Source: BOG-908 sp963850605 | GTDB taxonomy: Bacteria > Pseudomonadota > Alphaproteobacteria > Acetobacterales > Acetobacteraceae | Assembly: GCA_963850605.1 (NCBI GenBank) | Contig: CAWKLX010000007.1 | Location: forward strand, 248,001-312,000 | DNA length: 64,000 nucleotides | Direction of reading: 5' to 3' | Translations under genes and position numbers: made by a program | Part shown: in pieces, positions 43,001 through 52,989 of the stretch | How positions within the stretch are numbered: position 1 is the stretch's first letter | How the letters are laid out: each line of letters begins with the position of its first letter | Notes under the pieces: model-generated | What the model was told of the DNA's origin: nothing | The model's input: the letters and a program-made list of their open reading frames with translations, nothing else | Databases searched by the model: none

Positions 43001-43519
43001 ATGACCGAAACCGACACAGACCTCGCGACCGTGTTCGAAGCGGAGGTGACCCCCTATCGCAGCCTGTCCGCGCGCGGGATGCGGATCGTGATCGGATGTG
43101 TGTGCCTCGTCAGCCTGTGTACGACAACCATGTTCTGGCGACTCGGGGCGTGGCCGATCGCCGGCTTCAATGGGGGCGAGGTGCTGCTGGCCGTGGTTCT
43201 GTTGCGCGCGCATGCACGATCGGCCCGGGAACGCGAGCAGCTTCTGCTGTCACGCGAAACGTTCCGGGTGGTTCGCACCGATTGGCAGGGCCGCGCGCGG
43301 GAATGGCGGCTGCAACCGGCCTGGCTGCGCGTGACGTTGCAGGAGCGGCCGGGCCGTGCACCCGGGCTGTTCCTCAACGTGCGTCACCAGCAACTGGAAG
43401 TGGCAGAGTTGTTAGGCGAGCACGAAAAGCGGGACCTGGCACAAGCCCTTATTGACGCGGTGCACCGGCTCCATAATCCCGTGTTCGACAATCCCCAGCT
43501 TCGAACCGAGCACGGCTAG
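43001..43519 (+). CDS. DUF2244 membrane protein
   Basis: A 172-residue protein. Two N-terminal membrane helices (MRIVIGCVCLVSLCTTTMFW and NGGEVLLAVVLLRAH) are followed by a soluble beta domain with EQLLLSRETFRVVRTDWQGR, PAWLRVTLQERPGRAPGLFL and a closing GEHEKRDLAQALIDAV helix. This is the DUF2244 pattern. The function is unknown. It diverges from nth, with an ATG at 43001. Confidence 0.83.
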   Translation: MTETDTDLATVFEAEVTPYRSLSARGMRIVIGCVCLVSLCTTTMFWRLGAWPIAGFNGGEVLLAVVLLRAHARSAREREQLLLSRETFRVVRTDWQGRAREWRLQPAWLRVTLQERPGRAPGLFLNVRHQQLEVAELLGEHEKRDLAQALIDAVHRLHNPVFDNPQLRTEHG

Positions 43520-43528
43520 AGGCAAACG

Positions 43529-44005
43529 TCAGACCAAGCCGTCGGTCGGGCCCATCGATTTGATCAGGTCGAACACGCGCTTGCGGATGGATGGGTCGGT
43601 GATGCGGTAGTAGGCCCGCACGAGCTCGAGCGTTTCGCGTTTGGCTAACGGGTCATCCCCATGGCCGCCGAAATCGCTTCGCTCGGCGAAGCCGGCGATA
43701 TGCGTGGTCTGGCCGTTCCCATGGCCGGAGCCGTCCGGCATGTCGTCGAAAAAGAAGCTGATTGGCACATCGAGAACGCGCGACAGGTCGTAGAGGCGGG
43801 ACGCGCCGACCCGATTGACCCCTCGTTCGTATTTCTGGACCTGCTGGAAGGTCAGGCCGAGCGCCTCCCCCAGCCGTTCCTGCGACATGCCCATGAGAGT
43901 GCGGCGCAATCGGATGCGCGACCCAACATGCACGTCGATCGGACTGGGCCGACTTTCAACGGGTTCAGGTGTAGAACCTTCAAAAGCAGCTGCGTTTCGC
44001 GACAT
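43529..44005 (-). CDS. XRE-family helix-turn-helix regulator
   Basis: A 158-residue regulator with an HTH_3 domain at residues 25-80: VGSRIRLRRTLMGMSQERLG, EALGLTFQQVQKYERGVNRV, GASRLYDLSRVLDVPISFFF. The C-terminal part (KRETLELVRAYYRITDPSIR) forms a helix found in a large alphaproteobacterial XRE group near metK and lnt. Start is the ATG at 44005. It follows lnt on the same strand, 89 bases downstream. Confidence 0.88.
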   Translation of the reverse strand: MSRNAAAFEGSTPEPVESRPSPIDVHVGSRIRLRRTLMGMSQERLGEALGLTFQQVQKYERGVNRVGASRLYDLSRVLDVPISFFFDDMPDGSGHGNGQTTHIAGFAERSDFGGHGDDPLAKRETLELVRAYYRITDPSIRKRVFDLIKSMGPTDGLV

Positions 44006-44094
44006 CAAGACAGCACTCTCACTACCGGAACCGGATGGCCCGGCTTAGTGGCTGTAGGCGTGCAACCGGGAATAGTCAACCAAGTTTTCGCATT

Positions 44095-45624
44095 TCAAAA
44101 CCATATTCTCTTTTTTTGAACATACCTTAACCAGTTGGTAGCGCTCGCCAGGCCACTCACCAGGCAGACCAACGCCAGTGCAGCGGGCGCGCCGAGGCCG
44201 AAATGCGAGAACAGCGTGGGTGGAAGCGCACCAGGCACTGGCGCGACCAGCACACCTTGCTGATCGAGACCGAGGCTGGCCAGGATCCGGCCATGGGAGT
44301 CGATCACGGCGGAGATGCCGGTGTTGGCGGCGCGCAGCATGGGCAGGCCCTCTTCGACCGCCCGCATTCTGGCGGCGGCCAGATGCTGGCGCGGGCCGGC
44401 CGACTCGCCGAACCAGGCATCGTTGGTGATGTTGACCAGCATCGCCGGGCGGTCACCGGGCTGCACGACACGGGCGGGGAAAATCGCCTCGTAGCAGATC
44501 AGCGGCCCGATCGCCGGCAGATTGGGGAGATGCAGGGTGCGCAGACCGGGGCCGGGCACGAACCCCTGCTCACCGAGCAGAAGATGCGCATAGGCCGGCA
44601 TATATTCGCCGTAGGGGACCAGGTGGTGTTTGTCGTAGATGCCGGTGATGGCGCCGCCCGGTGCCAGGGCCACCAGGCTGTTATGCGCCACCGTCTGGCT
44701 TTCGAAGCGCTCGGTGCCGGCAATCGTGGCCAGCGCCGGGGCTGCGGCGTCGGCTACGGCCAGCCGGGCGGGCGTGTCCTGAGCCAAGGCATAGGGACTG
44801 GCGGTCTCGGGCCAGATCACCAGGGCCGGGTGGCCGGCTGCCTGGGCCATGCCCCGACGGGTCAGGGAGAGGTAGCGGTCGAAAATACGGTCCGCCCAGG
44901 CTGGTTCGGCGCCGTGATCGCGATGCTCGATTTCGGAGACATTGCCTTGGGTGATAACGGCCATGAGGCCAGGGGGCGCCGGTGGGGGCGCACCCTGCCC
45001 GAGCAGCCAGGTCCCCAGGCCGGCCCAGACCACCAGGGCGGTGGCGCCGGCCAGCCAGCCACGGCGGCCGAAGAGCGGGCAGGCGGCCAGCAGCAGGGTC
45101 ATGAGCGTCAGTCCGTGGGTGCCTATCCAGGCGGCCGGCTGCATGAACACCAGTCCGGCGATGCCCGGCATCTCCCACACGCTGCCGAGCAGGTTCCAAG
45201 GGAAGCCGCTCAGCACGAACTGGCGAGCCAGGTCGCCCAGCACCCAGGTGCCGGCCAGCACGGCCACCCGCGGCCAACCGGCGGGCATGGTCCAGGCGAG
45301 CGCGCACGGTATGGCGATGAACAGACCGAGGACGGCGGAGAGCAGCGGCACGGTGATGGGCACGGCCCACCAGAATTGCGCCGCCATGACCAGAACCGCC
45401 TTGGTGACCCAGTAGAGCCCGACGAGGTTGTAGGCGAGTCCGAAGGCCAGTCCTGCGCCCGCCGCGCCCAGCCAGCCGCGCGCGCGGGCGATGGTCCGGA
45501 GCAGACCCGGAACCGCGATAAGCAGCACGGGGACGAACGTAAACGGCGGCACTGCGCATGCTGCCAGCGCGCCGTAGACCACCGCGGGCCAAATCGAGAA
45601 AGGTTTGGTGCTTCTTTCCTTCAA
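44095..45624 (-). CDS. lnt: Apolipoprotein N-acyltransferase
   Basis: Adds the third acyl chain to lipoproteins in the inner membrane. The 509-residue protein has about seven helices and a nitrilase-like periplasmic domain: VITQGNVSEIEHRD, LVIWPETASPYALAQD (catalytic Glu), GIYDKHHLVPYGEYMPAYAH (Lys) and IGPLICYEAIFPARVVQPGD (Cys). The listed start is a TTG at 45624 inside a family-2 repeat fragment, so the first six residues (MKERSTK) come from repeat sequence; a GTG near 45585 is an alternative start. It serves lipoproteins such as BamE and MltA. Confidence 0.9.
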   Translation of the reverse strand: MKERSTKPFSIWPAVVYGALAACAVPPFTFVPVLLIAVPGLLRTIARARGWLGAAGAGLAFGLAYNLVGLYWVTKAVLVMAAQFWWAVPITVPLLSAVLGLFIAIPCALAWTMPAGWPRVAVLAGTWVLGDLARQFVLSGFPWNLLGSVWEMPGIAGLVFMQPAAWIGTHGLTLMTLLLAACPLFGRRGWLAGATALVVWAGLGTWLLGQGAPPPAPPGLMAVITQGNVSEIEHRDHGAEPAWADRIFDRYLSLTRRGMAQAAGHPALVIWPETASPYALAQDTPARLAVADAAAPALATIAGTERFESQTVAHNSLVALAPGGAITGIYDKHHLVPYGEYMPAYAHLLLGEQGFVPGPGLRTLHLPNLPAIGPLICYEAIFPARVVQPGDRPAMLVNITNDAWFGESAGPRQHLAAARMRAVEEGLPMLRAANTGISAVIDSHGRILASLGLDQQGVLVAPVPGALPPTLFSHFGLGAPAALALVCLVSGLASATNWLRYVQKKRIWF

Positions 45625-45643
45625 GAAAGAAGATACTTCTCTT
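45606..45643. repeat. A/T-rich repeat fragment (family 2)
   Basis: A shorter piece related to the element at 6867 and 50617: GCTTCTTTCCTTCAAGAAAG and the following AAGATACTTCTCTTC. It spans the start codon of lnt and the end of olsB. Confidence 0.6.
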
Positions 45644-45646
45644 CTG

Positions 45647-46534
45647 TCAATCCAGCGCGTCCCGCAACTGGCGCTCGTAATGCCGATAGTATTTGTCGGT
45701 CACGAGGTCGGTCTTCACGATGATGGCGACATCGGTCGTGTTGAACTGGTGGTCGACCACGGCCCCGTCGCCGATGAAGCAGCCCAGGCGCAGGTAACCC
45801 TTTATCAACGGTGGCAGGCTGTTGAGGGCGCGGCGGGCGTCCACATCCTCCGGGTCCATGCGCCGCATCTCGACGTAGCGGTCGGGAAGCGCGCGCGGGC
45901 GCAGGGCGGGCGGGGCCAGGTGGTTGTAGTAGAGGTAGGTCAGTTCGGCCGCCCATTCGTCCGGGTTGGTGGAGGGCAGGCTGGCGCAGCCGAACATCAG
46001 GTCGATCTGGTGGCGGAACACGTAGGCGGCGATGCCGCGCCACAGCAGCTGCATCACCGCGCGGCTGCGATAGCCGGCATCCACGCAGGACCGGCCCAGC
46101 TCCAGCAGCTTGCCTTGGAAGCCGCCGACGAGCGGGGAGATGTCGTATTCCTCGTCGGAGTAGAAGCGGCCGATCTGCTCGGCGGCGCTCTGCTGGATGA
46201 GCCGGTAGGTGCCGACCACGCCTTCAGGTCCCGGTCCGATCGCGTGATCGACAACCAGCAGGTGGTCGGCCACCGCATCGAAGGCGTCCACGTCGCGCCG
46301 GGAGGCGGCGGCCGCGGCCGAGGGTTCGGCGCGCATCTCCTCGTAGAAGACCCGCCAGCGCAGCGCTTGAACCGCGTCGATCTCGGCCTCCGTGACCGCA
46401 ATGCGCACGCCAAGGTGGCCGGCGCGCAACTCGCCGAAACCTGGTCCGTCCTGAGGGCCGAGCGGGGGACCCTGGCGTTTCAGGCCACCGCTGACGCCGG
46501 GGTGAGCCGAGGCGATTTTTTGCTCGGCTGTCAT
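45647..46534 (-). CDS. olsB: Ornithine N-acyltransferase OlsB-like GNAT protein
   Basis: A 295-residue acyltransferase of the Acetyltransf_5 group. In the family, OlsB joins a 3-hydroxy acyl chain to ornithine for phosphate-free ornithine lipids. Blocks: VRIAVTEAEIDAVQALRWRV, GVVGTYRLIQQSAAEQIGRF, LLELGRSCVDAGYRSRAVMQ, MFGCASLPSTNPDEWAAELT and LIKGYLRLGCFIGDGAVVDH. No OlsA-type acyltransferase gene is adjacent. The ATG at 46534 overlaps the fur stop, so low iron could raise both through Fur. The ornithine assignment is by family only. Confidence 0.82.
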   Translation of the reverse strand: MTAEQKIASAHPGVSGGLKRQGPPLGPQDGPGFGELRAGHLGVRIAVTEAEIDAVQALRWRVFYEEMRAEPSAAAAASRRDVDAFDAVADHLLVVDHAIGPGPEGVVGTYRLIQQSAAEQIGRFYSDEEYDISPLVGGFQGKLLELGRSCVDAGYRSRAVMQLLWRGIAAYVFRHQIDLMFGCASLPSTNPDEWAAELTYLYYNHLAPPALRPRALPDRYVEMRRMDPEDVDARRALNSLPPLIKGYLRLGCFIGDGAVVDHQFNTTDVAIIVKTDLVTDKYYRHYERQLRDALD

Positions 46535-47031
46535 GGTGCTGCTCCATTGGGATCCGGGTCGCGCGCCGGGCGATGATCCGGTCGGGCGTGGCGGGTTTGC
46601 GGGGACTCGGTCGTCTGAGCCGCCGGTCTGCTGCGGCGGGCGTAGATTTCCAGGCGCGTGGAGACAACGTCGAAACCCAGGCCGGCGGCGATTTGCTCCA
46701 TCAGCCGTTCGTGCTCGCCTCCTTCGAATTCGATGACGCGGCCGGTGTCGATGTCGATCAGGTGATAATGGCGGCCATGCTCGGTGGGCTCGTACCGGGC
46801 GCGGCCGCCGCCGAAATCGCGCCTTTCGAGAATGCCGCGCTCCTCCAGCAGGCGCACGGTGCGGTAGACGGTGGCGATGGAGATGCGTCCGTCGAGGGCG
46901 GCGGAGCGGCGGTACAGCTCCTCCACGTCCGGGTGGTCCTCGGCGTCGGACAGGACGCGCGCGATCACCCGCCGCTGGCCGGTCATCTTCAGCCCATGCT
47001 CGACGCAGATGCGCTCGATGCGCGATTCCAT
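46531..47031 (-). CDS. fur: Fur-family metalloregulator
   Basis: A 166-residue metal-responsive repressor. N-terminal winged helix: ICVEHGLKMTGQRRVIARVL, EELYRRSAALDGRISIATVY, RTVRLLEERGILERRDFGGG. The dimerisation part has HGRHYHLIDIDTGRVIEFEG; the first CxxC of E. coli Fur is absent, as in alphaproteobacterial Fur/Mur proteins. The tail SRPAAQTTESPQTRHARPDH is unusually long and polar. It could respond to iron or manganese. It overlaps olsB by four bases and diverges from the GGDEF-EAL gene. Confidence 0.88.
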   Translation of the reverse strand: MESRIERICVEHGLKMTGQRRVIARVLSDAEDHPDVEELYRRSAALDGRISIATVYRTVRLLEERGILERRDFGGGRARYEPTEHGRHYHLIDIDTGRVIEFEGGEHERLMEQIAAGLGFDVVSTRLEIYARRSRPAAQTTESPQTRHARPDHRPARDPDPNGAAP

Positions 47032-47129
47032 GGCACTCCGCGTAGCCGATCCCGGGGCGCATGGTCAAAGTGCGCGGTGCAGCCCGCTCGCGTTCAGCTT
47101 CGATAAGGATTCTGGGCGCAAGCTGGCCC

Positions 47130-48668
47130 ATGCCATTGTCCGGAATATCACCCATGCACGGGCCCAAGCTGAGCCTGGTTACCGCGGGCTGCGCCTTGCC
47201 TGACGGTTGGGCGGGTTGGCTGGCGCCATTGCTGTCCGTGCTGCTCGGCATCGCAGCGCTCATGCTGGTGGCGGCATGCCTGCGCCAGGCACGCCGCCAG
47301 GCGGCCGGCAAGCGAGACAAGCCAGGCATGCACCACCTCCTCGTGGCCCATAAGGATGGGCTGACGGGCCTGACCAACCGCCAGGGCTTCGTCGCGGCAT
47401 TGGCCGACCGCCTGCGTGCGCAGCCCGGGACCGCCCTGCTGCTGCTCGACATTGACGGGTTTGCCGCCATCAACGCCGCGCACGGGCACCGCGCCGCGGA
47501 CGAGCTGCTGGTGGCAGCGGCGGACCGGCTACGCACGCTTCTGCCGGATATGCGTCAACTGGGCCGCCTGGGCGGGGATACGTTTGGTGTGCTGCTGGAT
47601 GCGGGGCACGGGACCGACATTGCCGAGGCGACCGCCTTGCGACTGGTGCGCGCTCTCGCGATACCGCTTCCGGCGGGGATGGAAACGGTGGCCTGCACCG
47701 TCAGCCTGGGGGCCGCGATCGCACCACGGCACGGCGCGGATGCCGACACGCTGCTGCGGGCGGCGCAGACAGCCCTGGCGACGGCCAGGGATGCAGGCGG
47801 TGGCGTATGGCGGCTGTTCCAGCCGGAACGCGAGCAGTCCGCCCGGGCACGCACCGCACTCTCGGCCGAGCTCGCCGATGCGCTGGCCGCTGGCCAAGTT
47901 GTTCCGTATTATCAACCCTTGGTTGAGCTTGCGACGGGCGCAGTTGCCGGGCTGGAGGTGCTCGCTCGCTGGAACCACCCGGTCCGGGGACTGCTGCTGG
48001 CCGAGGAGTTCGTGGCAATCGCCGAGGCGGAGGGGCTGGCCGCCCAGCTCACCGAACGGCTGATGCGCCGGGTGATGGCGGACATGCGCGATCTGCCCCC
48101 TGCCCTGCGCTATGCGTTCAACGTACTGCCGGGCCAGTTGCGGGAGATTCTCGCCATGGTGCGTCACCCGCCGATCTGGCCGGAGGGGGTGTTCGATCCG
48201 GCCCGCATCACCATCGAGGTGACCGAGCGGGCGCTGCTGGAAGACGTGGGCGTGATGCAGGAGGTGATCCATGTGCTTCATCAGCGCGGCACCCAGGTCG
48301 TGCTGGACGATTTCGGCACGGGGACGGCGAGCCTTGCCCACCTGCGTGCGCTGCCGTTCGACGCGATCAAGATCGACGGGGCTTTCGTGGCGGGGGTGAC
48401 GGGGGATGATCGTGCGGCCGCCTGTGTGGAGGCGATGTTGGCCTTGGGCCGCAGTTTGCGGATAGATATGGTCGCCGAGGGCGTGGAGCGCGCTGACGTG
48501 TCCGGCCGCCTGGCCGGCATGGGATGCCGCTTCGGTCAGGGTTTTTTCTATGGCGGGCCGGTGCCCGCACGCGACGTGCACAGTGTGCTGCGGCGCTGTG
48601 CCAGCGAAGCCGCCGGGCGACGGGCGTCACACCTGGCGCTTGTCTCCGGCAGCGCGGCGTCTAACTAG
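47130..48668 (+). CDS. GGDEF-EAL protein with a degenerate GGDEF site
   Basis: A 512-residue signalling protein. A single N-terminal membrane helix (LAPLLSVLLGIAALMLVAAC) is followed by a GGDEF domain (GLTGLTNRQGFVAALADRLR, LLLLDIDGFAAINAAHGHRA, RLGGDTFGVLLDAG) and an EAL domain (YQPLVELATGAVAGLEVLAR, ITIEVTERALLED, VVLDDFGTGTASLAHLRALP, DAIKIDGAFV, AEGVERADVS). GGDTF lacks the catalytic E of GGDEF, so cyclic-di-GMP synthesis is unlikely. EVL, DDFG and KID are kept, so phosphodiesterase activity is likely. Start ATG at 47130, or ATG at 47154. Confidence 0.87.
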   Translation: MPLSGISPMHGPKLSLVTAGCALPDGWAGWLAPLLSVLLGIAALMLVAACLRQARRQAAGKRDKPGMHHLLVAHKDGLTGLTNRQGFVAALADRLRAQPGTALLLLDIDGFAAINAAHGHRAADELLVAAADRLRTLLPDMRQLGRLGGDTFGVLLDAGHGTDIAEATALRLVRALAIPLPAGMETVACTVSLGAAIAPRHGADADTLLRAAQTALATARDAGGGVWRLFQPEREQSARARTALSAELADALAAGQVVPYYQPLVELATGAVAGLEVLARWNHPVRGLLLAEEFVAIAEAEGLAAQLTERLMRRVMADMRDLPPALRYAFNVLPGQLREILAMVRHPPIWPEGVFDPARITIEVTERALLEDVGVMQEVIHVLHQRGTQVVLDDFGTGTASLAHLRALPFDAIKIDGAFVAGVTGDDRAAACVEAMLALGRSLRIDMVAEGVERADVSGRLAGMGCRFGQGFFYGGPVPARDVHSVLRRCASEAAGRRASHLALVSGSAASN

Positions 48669-48675
48669 GGACCCC

Positions 48676-49248
48676 ATGCAACAGATCTCTGCGGGGAGCC
48701 CCTACGATCCAGTGGGCTGGCACGGGACCACGATCCTGTGCGTACGCCATGGCGGCCGGGTGACCATGGCTGGTGACGGCCAGGTAACGATGGGCCAGAC
48801 GGTGGTGAAGGGTAATGCGCGGAAAGTGCGGCGCATAGGCGCGGACGGGAACGTGCTGACTGGGTTTGCCGGCGCCACCGCCGACGCCTTCACGCTGCTC
48901 GAACGGCTCGAAGCCAAGCTGGAGCGGTTCCCCGGACAGCTCGAGCGCGCCTGCGTGGAGCTGGCGAAAGACTGGCGTACCGATCGCTACCTGCGCCGGC
49001 TGGAGGCGATGCTGGCGGTGGCCGATGCGACCCACAGCTACACGCTGACCGGCAACGGGGACGTGCTGGAACCAGAGGATGGCGTCATCGCCATCGGCTC
49101 CGGCGGCAATTATGCACTTGCCGCGGCTCGTGCGCTGATCGGCGTGGACGGGTTTTCGTCAGAAGAGGTCGCCCGGCGCGCGATGGGGATCGCGGCCGAT
49201 ATCTGTGTGTATACGAACCGCTCGCTCATCCTGGAAACGCTTGGCTGA
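48676..49248 (+). CDS. hslV: ATP-dependent protease proteolytic subunit HslV
   Basis: Threonine protease of the HslUV machine, 190 residues from the ATG at 48676, eight bases after the GGDEF-EAL gene. The catalytic Thr lies in HGTTILCVRHGGRVTMAGDG, after a pro-segment of about 17 residues; MGQTVVKGNARKVRRIGADG, GFAGATADAFTLLERLEAKL and AIGSGGNYALAAARAL are family blocks. It sits 44 bases before hslU, its ATPase partner. Confidence 0.95.
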   Translation: MQQISAGSPYDPVGWHGTTILCVRHGGRVTMAGDGQVTMGQTVVKGNARKVRRIGADGNVLTGFAGATADAFTLLERLEAKLERFPGQLERACVELAKDWRTDRYLRRLEAMLAVADATHSYTLTGNGDVLEPEDGVIAIGSGGNYALAAARALIGVDGFSSEEVARRAMGIAADICVYTNRSLILETLG

Positions 49249-49292
49249 ACGCCTGCTTCCGATGACCGACGATTGAAAGCTGATTGCCGACC

Positions 49293-50600
<1,308 letters not shown>

Positions 50601-50616
50601 TGCGGGAAGAAGGAAC

Positions 50617-50710
50617 TTCTTTTCTGAAGAAAAGAAGCAAAAGACTTCTCTCAGGCTGTCGCGGACTGGAAATGACAAAAGTTTTTTGGTCCTTTTTTTC
50701 AAAAAAGGAC
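50617..50710. repeat. A/T-rich long inverted repeat (family 2)
   Basis: The left part at 50617-50649 is almost identical to the left arm of the 6867 element, up to AAAAGACTTC. The right part at 50676-50710 (AAAAGTTTTTTGGTCC and on) is its diverged complement. It fills the gap between hslU and rsmA and ends nine bases before the rsmA start. Confidence 0.75.
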
Positions 50711-50718
50711 TGTTTGCC

Positions 50719-51519
50719 TTGACTCCGCTGCGCGAAACGATAGCCCAGTTCCGCCTGGACGCGCGGCGCAAGCTTGGCCAGCATTTCCTGCTCGACGAAA
50801 ACCTGACCGCCAAGATCGCACGGCAGGCCGGGGACCTCGCGGGTCGTCATATCATCGAAGTGGGGCCAGGACCGGGTGGGTTGACGCGTGCGCTGCTGGA
50901 CACCGATGCGGCACAGGTGACGGCCATTGAAATCGACCCGCGCGCGGCGGAGGCCATGCGCGCGCTCGCCGCCGCGCGCCCCGGCCGGCTGGACGTGGTC
51001 GAGGCGGACGCGCTGACCACCGATCTGGCCAGGCTGACGCCGGCGCCGCGCCAGATCGTCGCCAACTTGCCCTACAACGTGGCCACCCCCCTGCTGATCG
51101 GATGGTTGCGTCAGGCGGCGAAGTGGGAGCGCCTGACGCTGATGTTTCAACTGGAGGTCGCCGAACGCATTGCCGCAGCGCCTGACACAGAGGCCTATGG
51201 CCGCCTGGCCGTGCTGGCGCAATGGACCTGCACGACAGCGCTGCTGATGCGGGTGCCGCCGGCCGCGTTCACGCCGCCGCCCAAAGTGTTTTCCGCGGTC
51301 GTCGGCTTTGTGCCGAAACCGCATCAGCCGGACCCGGCGCTGTTCGCGACCATGGAGAAATTGACGGCGGCGGCGTTCGGGCAACGACGCAAGATGCTGC
51401 GCGGCTCGTTGCGGGCACTTGGGGGCGAGCGGTTACTGGAGCAGGCGGGTATCGCGCCGGAGCGCAGGGCGGAGACGTTGACGGTGGCAGAGTACGACGC
51501 GCTTGCAAAACTCATCTGA
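50719..51519 (+). CDS. rsmA: 16S rRNA dimethyladenosine transferase RsmA (KsgA)
   Basis: Dimethylates two adjacent adenosines in 16S rRNA helix 45. The 266-residue protein shows RLDARRKLGQHFLLDENLTA, the SAM loop IIEVGPGPGGLTRALLD, VTAIEIDPRA and VANLPYNVATPLLIGWLRQA with the NLPY catalytic motif, then VPPAAFTPPPKVFSAVVGFV. Start: a TTG at 50719 is proposed, since upstream in-frame codons back to 50686 lie in the repeat. No good ribosome site is seen. Confidence 0.92.
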   Translation: MTPLRETIAQFRLDARRKLGQHFLLDENLTAKIARQAGDLAGRHIIEVGPGPGGLTRALLDTDAAQVTAIEIDPRAAEAMRALAAARPGRLDVVEADALTTDLARLTPAPRQIVANLPYNVATPLLIGWLRQAAKWERLTLMFQLEVAERIAAAPDTEAYGRLAVLAQWTCTTALLMRVPPAAFTPPPKVFSAVVGFVPKPHQPDPALFATMEKLTAAAFGQRRKMLRGSLRALGGERLLEQAGIAPERRAETLTVAEYDALAKLI

Positions 51520-51592
51520 TCTGGGAGGCGAAGTTCGGCAATGTGCCCGCAGGATTTGCTATTGCCATTTCCCCGAGCCCTGCCGGGCTGCG

Positions 51593-52831
51593 TTACCCAA
51601 GTTTTGCCAGTATGGTTGGGGCAGCCGCACCCCATGAGTCGGCCAAGCAGGCGCGGTTACGGCCCTGGCGTTTGGCGGCGTACAAAGCGGCGTCCGTAAC
51701 GGTGAACAGGTCCTGGTAGGAGCCGTGTGGCAGCGGGAGAACGCTGCCCACACCGCAGCTGACTGTCACCCAGGGATGGGCCGCGCCGTCCGCATGCGGC
51801 AAGCGCAAGGCCTGCACCGCTTCACGCACGCGGTCGGCGATCATCAGAGCGGCTTCGGCTGTCGTGCCCGGTAACAAAATTACGAACTCCTCACCGCCGA
51901 GCCTTGCCACCATGTCGCTGGTGCCGCGCAGATGCTCGCGCAGACAGGCGCCAACCTGGCGAAGGCAGGTGTCGCCCTCGGCATGACCAAACACGTCATT
52001 GTACAGTTTGAAATTGTCGACATCGACGATGATCAGGCCCAGCGGCACGCCGTAGCGGACGCCCTGGTCCCACGAGTTGGCGCGCCAGACTTCATATGCC
52101 CGCCGATTTGCCAGGCCGGTCAGCGCGTCTCGCTGGGCTAGGACGTCGAGTTCGGTATTGCGCCGCGCCAGCGCCGCCTGCTTCAGCCGCTCACGCAGCA
52201 TCAACGCGTAGCTGCGCCGGCCCGCTACCTCCACCCGCCAGGCGCCGAGCACCGCGAACGTGGCGCAGGTTGCCATGAGGATGAGCAGGACCAAGCCGAA
52301 CAATCCCCGCACCATCGGCATCTGCTGGACGTAGAAGCCGAAGATGCACGTCAGCGCGATGCTGTGCGCCACGGCCAGCCAGAAGCTGAACGAGGCTGCG
52401 AGCACGTCGAGCATGATCAGCAAGCAGATGCCGCCGAAGAGGAGCGAGGGCATCGCCTGCCGGGTGGATAACACCATTGCGCCGAGCAGCAGCGCCACGA
52501 CAACGGCAAAGGCCGCGGTCTGCAGCTCCTGCAGTCGCATGCTGAGCCGGGTCCAAAGGAGACAGGAGCAGACGATTCCGACAGGGATCGCCGTGCCGAC
52601 CCAAAGACGCAGGATGGCTGCGTGCGCATCAGGCATGAGCGGCCACAGCATGGGCGTCAACCCGATACCGGCCAGTACACCGATCAGTGTGGCGATCCTG
52701 AGCCCGATCAACCTTGACCGGGCCGTGTCGGCTTGGAACATCGCCTCGAGATCGGTCGCGAAACGCGGGTCCAGCTTACGCCTGCGACCGAGCCACTGCT
52801 CTATCTGAGCTTCGAGAGAGGCCGGTTCCAC
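51593..52831 (-). CDS. Membrane diguanylate cyclase (GGDEF)
   Basis: A 412-residue protein with five to six N-terminal membrane helices (LIGLRIATLIGVLAGIGLTP, FAVVVALLLGAMVLSTRQAM, SLLFGGICLLIMLDVLAASF and on), a short coiled linker, and a GGDEF domain: LAQRDALTGLANRRAYEVWR, IIVDVDNFKLYNDVFGHAEG, VARLGGEEFVILLPGTTAEA. GGEEF is the active form, so it should make cyclic-di-GMP. No RxxD inhibitory site is obvious before it. The helices are likely a sensor of unknown signal. The 158-base gap to the right holds no gene. Confidence 0.9.
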   Translation of the reverse strand: MEPASLEAQIEQWLGRRRKLDPRFATDLEAMFQADTARSRLIGLRIATLIGVLAGIGLTPMLWPLMPDAHAAILRLWVGTAIPVGIVCSCLLWTRLSMRLQELQTAAFAVVVALLLGAMVLSTRQAMPSLLFGGICLLIMLDVLAASFSFWLAVAHSIALTCIFGFYVQQMPMVRGLFGLVLLILMATCATFAVLGAWRVEVAGRRSYALMLRERLKQAALARRNTELDVLAQRDALTGLANRRAYEVWRANSWDQGVRYGVPLGLIIVDVDNFKLYNDVFGHAEGDTCLRQVGACLREHLRGTSDMVARLGGEEFVILLPGTTAEAALMIADRVREAVQALRLPHADGAAHPWVTVSCGVGSVLPLPHGSYQDLFTVTDAALYAAKRQGRNRACLADSWGAAAPTILAKLG

Positions 52832-52989
52832 TTCACAACCCCAGTTGCGCCCGCGCCGGGCCTGGCGCTACCGCGAAACGTTACGGGATAACACTTAAAA
52901 GAACGCTTACGCGGAGACAACAGCGAATTGCCCGGGGGTGGTGAACGGCAGCCGGATGGGTGGGTGAGGTTGTCAACCCCTACTCGACC

